This document shows, piece after piece, positions 61,992 through 64,000 of a DNA stretch of 64,000 nucleotides. Every line of letters begins with the position of its first letter. Within the stretch, counting starts at the first letter, position 1. The notes below the pieces were generated by a model. It was not told where the DNA came from and ran no database searches. It saw nothing but the letters and a program-made list of their open reading frames with translations. Source of the stretch: Palsa-506 sp963836355 (GTDB lineage: Bacteria; Actinomycetota; Actinomycetes; Streptosporangiales; Streptosporangiaceae); assembly GCA_963836355.1 (NCBI GenBank), contig CAWIJO010000018.1:248001-312000 (forward strand). Reading direction: 5' to 3'. A program made the translations under genes and the position numbers.

Positions 61992-62317
61992 AAGTCCGCA
62001 ACGGCCCGTCGATGTGAAGTCTGGCCACACCCGACTGGCCCGATGTCACATCGAGCAAGTGGCCGGCGGGACGCCGGGGGCGGGCCGCAGGGGGCGGGCC
62101 GCAGGGGGCGGGCCGCTACCGGGCCAGGTGCTGGACTAGCCAGCCGCTGGCGGCGGTGCTGGACGGCTCGAAGCCCTTCACGCAGGCGTCGAAGTGGCCG
62201 CCCGGGTCTCACGCCCGGGACAGTCGCCCGGCTTCGGGAGCTCGCTGGTCCAAATCATGTCAGCGAATGAGTTGGCCAGCGCCGTCGAAAATGGCCGGCA
62301 GGCATCCTGCCAGCTGG
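61992..62317. other. Intergenic region with a short tandem repeat
   Basis: No gene was recognised. Three tandem copies of a 14-bp unit, GCAGGGGGCGGGCC (the first diverged), lie at 62073-62114. The rest shows nothing I can interpret and may be further remnant sequence next to the broken hicBA. Confidence 0.5.
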
Positions 62318-63088
62318 CTAACGACGTACCTGGCGCAGCTGATGCTGATGCCAGGTCCGGAGCCAATCAGCCGTGCAGCGCGGGTCATCGAATGGCTTGC
62401 CTGCGGCCAGCTGGTTCAGGTAACGGGCGTCGGCGTCCAGGCGGCGGCGGAACTCCGCGGCGTCCCCGGTGTGCCCGTGGCCGGGAACCAGCCAGCGCAC
62501 GCCGGGCACCGCGGCTAGCCGCTGCAGGCCAGCGCGGTAGTCGCCGAGCGGATCGTGCTGGGCGGTGTCCAGCAGGGGGATCTCGATGTCGGAGAGCATG
62601 TCGCCCGCGACGAGGACGCCGGTGTCCGGGAGGAACACCGCGGCGTGCCCGGGTGCGTGGCCATTGTGGATGACGACCTGCGCGGCCGGGCCGTGCCAGG
62701 GGATGCGGTCCGGGCCCTCGGGCAGCGGCACCAGGCGGCCGAACAGCTCAAGATCATGTCCTGGCGCCGCTTTCCCGGCTTCGCTGATCATCTTGTCGCG
62801 TTCGGTCTCGGCGGTCGTGACGGCGTCCGGTGCCGCGTACCGGGGCACGTCACCCAGATCGCGGCTCCACAGCACGTGATCCCAGTGCGGGTGGGTGGCG
62901 AAGCCGGCCCGTGGCCGCAGTCCCGCGCCGGCCAGGTCGGCCGCCAGCCCGGCGACTTCGCCAACCGTTACCGCCGGGTCGATCACCAGGCACCCGCCAT
63001 CGCCGGCTGTTACCACCGTGCTGGTGGTCGTGGCATAGGCGGCGGTGGCTACCAGGACGCCCGGCGCGAGTTCCGAGAAGTGCCGCAT
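62318..63088 (-). CDS. MBL-fold metallohydrolase
   Basis: A 256-aa metallo-beta-lactamase-fold hydrolase. It has the zinc motif FATHPHWDHVLW near residue 67, the second-site NGHAPGHAAVFL, and the acidic bridging residue in LVAGDMLSDIEIP, with a final LVPGHGHTGD. Such enzymes hydrolyse lactones, thioesters or phosphoesters; the substrate cannot be told from the sequence. ATG 63088 follows AAGAGTGGG. The small protein gene 66 bases upstream on the same strand is probably in the same operon, and both may be controlled by the divergent GntR regulator. Confidence 0.88.
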   Translation of the reverse strand: MRHFSELAPGVLVATAAYATTTSTVVTAGDGGCLVIDPAVTVGEVAGLAADLAGAGLRPRAGFATHPHWDHVLWSRDLGDVPRYAAPDAVTTAETERDKMISEAGKAAPGHDLELFGRLVPLPEGPDRIPWHGPAAQVVIHNGHAPGHAAVFLPDTGVLVAGDMLSDIEIPLLDTAQHDPLGDYRAGLQRLAAVPGVRWLVPGHGHTGDAAEFRRRLDADARYLNQLAAGKPFDDPRCTADWLRTWHQHQLRQVRR

Positions 63089-63154
63089 CCCACTCTTCTA
63101 CCGCGGCCCCGCCGCGCAGGCCACCGTGTTTCCCTGGCCGTGCCGTCAGTCTGG

Positions 63155-63469
63155 TCAGCCGCCGGCGGGCCGGTCCCGGTGCGCCTCGCGGTGCTTGACC
63201 AGGCCGGCCAGGTCGTCCAGGGTCGCGGCGGTCATCGGCTCGCCGGACTTGCGGCCGTCGCCGTTCCGCCGCCAGCAGACGAAGCCGAAGCCGTCGAACC
63301 CGCCCTGCAGGACGTAGCACGGGTAGGCCTTCATCCACGCGCCGACATTGAGGCCGAACCTCGGGCCGCCCAATCGCCCGACTGCCAGCGAGGGCCCGGA
63401 TATCCACCCGCCGACATCCCCGAACACCAGATCGCGGCCGCTCCGGTCGCCGTCGGGCACAGTTCCCAT
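63155..63469 (-). CDS. Small hypothetical protein divergent from gntR
   Basis: A 104-aa protein that I do not recognise. It is Gly-rich with aromatic residues spread evenly (GGWISGPSLAVGRLGGPRFG, AYPCYVLQGGFDGFGFVCWRRNGDGR), which suggests a compact beta-rich fold, and ends in a short helix (TAATLDDLAGLVKHREAHR). There is no signal peptide or membrane segment. ATG 63469 has a GAGTGA-type ribosome site. It shares its upstream region and a palindromic candidate operator with the GntR gene, and lies just before the MBL hydrolase gene on the same strand. This context supports it being real. Confidence 0.55.
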   Translation of the reverse strand: MGTVPDGDRSGRDLVFGDVGGWISGPSLAVGRLGGPRFGLNVGAWMKAYPCYVLQGGFDGFGFVCWRRNGDGRKSGEPMTAATLDDLAGLVKHREAHRDRPAGG

Positions 63470-63491
63470 GCATTCACTCTATTACAGACGC

Positions 63492-63507
63492 ATGTATACG
63501 TCTACAT
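63492..63507. promoter_or_regulatory. Palindromic candidate GntR operator
   Basis: ATGTA, six bases, TACAT forms a 16-bp inverted repeat in an A/T-rich stretch (63480-63520) between the divergent genes at 63469 and 63556. Spacing and base content resemble GntR-family operators, so the regulator encoded at 63556 may bind here and control both directions. Confidence 0.5.
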
Positions 63508-63555
63508 ACGGCTCTGCATGCCGACAGACTGATGGAGACGACTTAACGTGATCAT

Positions 63556-63807
63556 GTGGAGATCGACCACGACGGCGAAACGCCCATCTACCTGCAGCTT
63601 TACCGCATCCTGCGCGCCAGGATCGATTCCGGCGAGCTGCGGGTGGGCCGGCCGATCCCGTCTGAGCAGAGCCTGGTGCAGCAGTACGGCATCGCCCGCA
63701 TGACCGCCCGCAAGGCGGTTGGCATGCTCCGCGACGAAGGCCGGGTCAAGTTCGTCGTCGGCCGCGGGACGTTCGTGCAGCCACCGCCGCCACCGCCGGA
63801 GTCCTGA
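63556..63807 (+). CDS. Mini GntR-family transcriptional regulator
   Basis: An 83-aa protein that is only the winged-helix DNA-binding domain of the GntR family (PIYLQLYRILRARIDSGELR, IPSEQSLVQQYGIARMTARK, LRDEGRVKFVVGRGTFVQ). It lacks any effector-binding domain and ends in a Pro run (PPPPPPES). Full GntR regulators are 220 residues or more, so this must act without a bound ligand or with a partner. No strong ribosome site precedes GTG 63556. It diverges from a small hypothetical gene across an 86-base region with a palindrome. Confidence 0.85.
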   Translation: MEIDHDGETPIYLQLYRILRARIDSGELRVGRPIPSEQSLVQQYGIARMTARKAVGMLRDEGRVKFVVGRGTFVQPPPPPPES

Positions 63808-64000
63808 TCCGGCCCTATACGGCCTACCCACCGGCCCCGGGTGCAGGGGTCTGCCCGGCTGGCAGCGGGACCGGGAACCCGGATAGGCAGCGGCTGTGGT
63901 CCGATTCCGGCACGAGTCGCCGGCCGCGCTGCGCCCGCGCGGGGCAGGTCACCGGCGGGAGCAGCCAGACGGGGAATGCGCGTCTGCCGCCTGCTGCCAG
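63808..64000. other. Right edge of the window
   Basis: No gene or clear signal is seen in these last 193 bases, which are GC-rich without obvious repeats. Confidence 0.4.

Noticed and set aside
1..64000. Prophage, integrative element or tRNA-linked attachment site.
   Set aside because: No integrase, capsid, terminase, transposase or tRNA was recognised, and there is no clear pair of long flanking direct repeats.

Overview
The window is GC-rich throughout, with GTG/TTG starts, tightly overlapping operons and proteins rich in Ala, Gly, Arg and Pro. DosR-type regulators, a DUF3040 protein, HelR and a thioredoxin-tailed NhaA all point to a high-GC actinomycete (class Actinomycetia). The genus cannot be told from the sequence. 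No rRNA, tRNA, CRISPR array, integrase or intact insertion sequence was recognised.

Layout. (1) 3-5914: a large secreted multidomain protein, cut by the left edge, and a family 2 glycosyltransferase. (2) 5972-10272: a DosR/NarL-type response regulator diverging from two sensor proteins; the second, a PAS-PAS hybrid histidine kinase, is split by a frameshift. (3) 10273-24167: a surface-polysaccharide locus with two DegT-type sugar aminotransferases, a Wzx-like flippase, an NAD-sugar epimerase, a Gfo/Idh oxidoreductase, two left-handed beta-helix acyltransferases, a glycosyltransferase, a polyprenyl-phosphate glycosylphosphotransferase, a methyltransferase and a GT39-like membrane protein. Several genes are coupled by ATGA or GTGA overlaps. 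(4) 24539-26464: an NhaA antiporter fused to a DsbA-like thioredoxin domain. (5) 26506-41061: a surface-protein cluster with a decayed lectin/DUF11 gene, a 10-kb gene for a secreted protein of 22 DUF11 repeats, a small secreted protein homologous to the giant's C-terminus, a DUF916/WxL-interacting-like membrane protein and a membrane-anchored DUF11 protein.

(6) 41266-60429: nucleic-acid maintenance and defence. This holds helR, a frameshifted dinB, a type I Wadjet system (jetABCD) behind a perfect 36-bp palindrome, a CHASE3 hybrid kinase with a partner response regulator, adenosine deaminase and sbcCD. (7) 60876-64000: a DUF3040 protein, a graveyard of broken small genes (SnoaL-like, hicB, hicA), an MBL-fold hydrolase, a small conserved-looking protein and a mini GntR regulator with a palindromic candidate operator.

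Functionally, region 3 probably makes an aminosugar-containing glycan, and region 5 a cell-surface fibre or adhesin and its anchor. The most original candidate system is the giant DUF11 protein, small secreted protein and DUF916-like set, which resembles the WxL/WxLIP surface complexes of Firmicutes. At least five otherwise well conserved genes carry single-base frame breaks, so either the assembly has indel errors or there is real decay. One break, in jetC, coincides exactly with a canonical -1 slippery heptamer.
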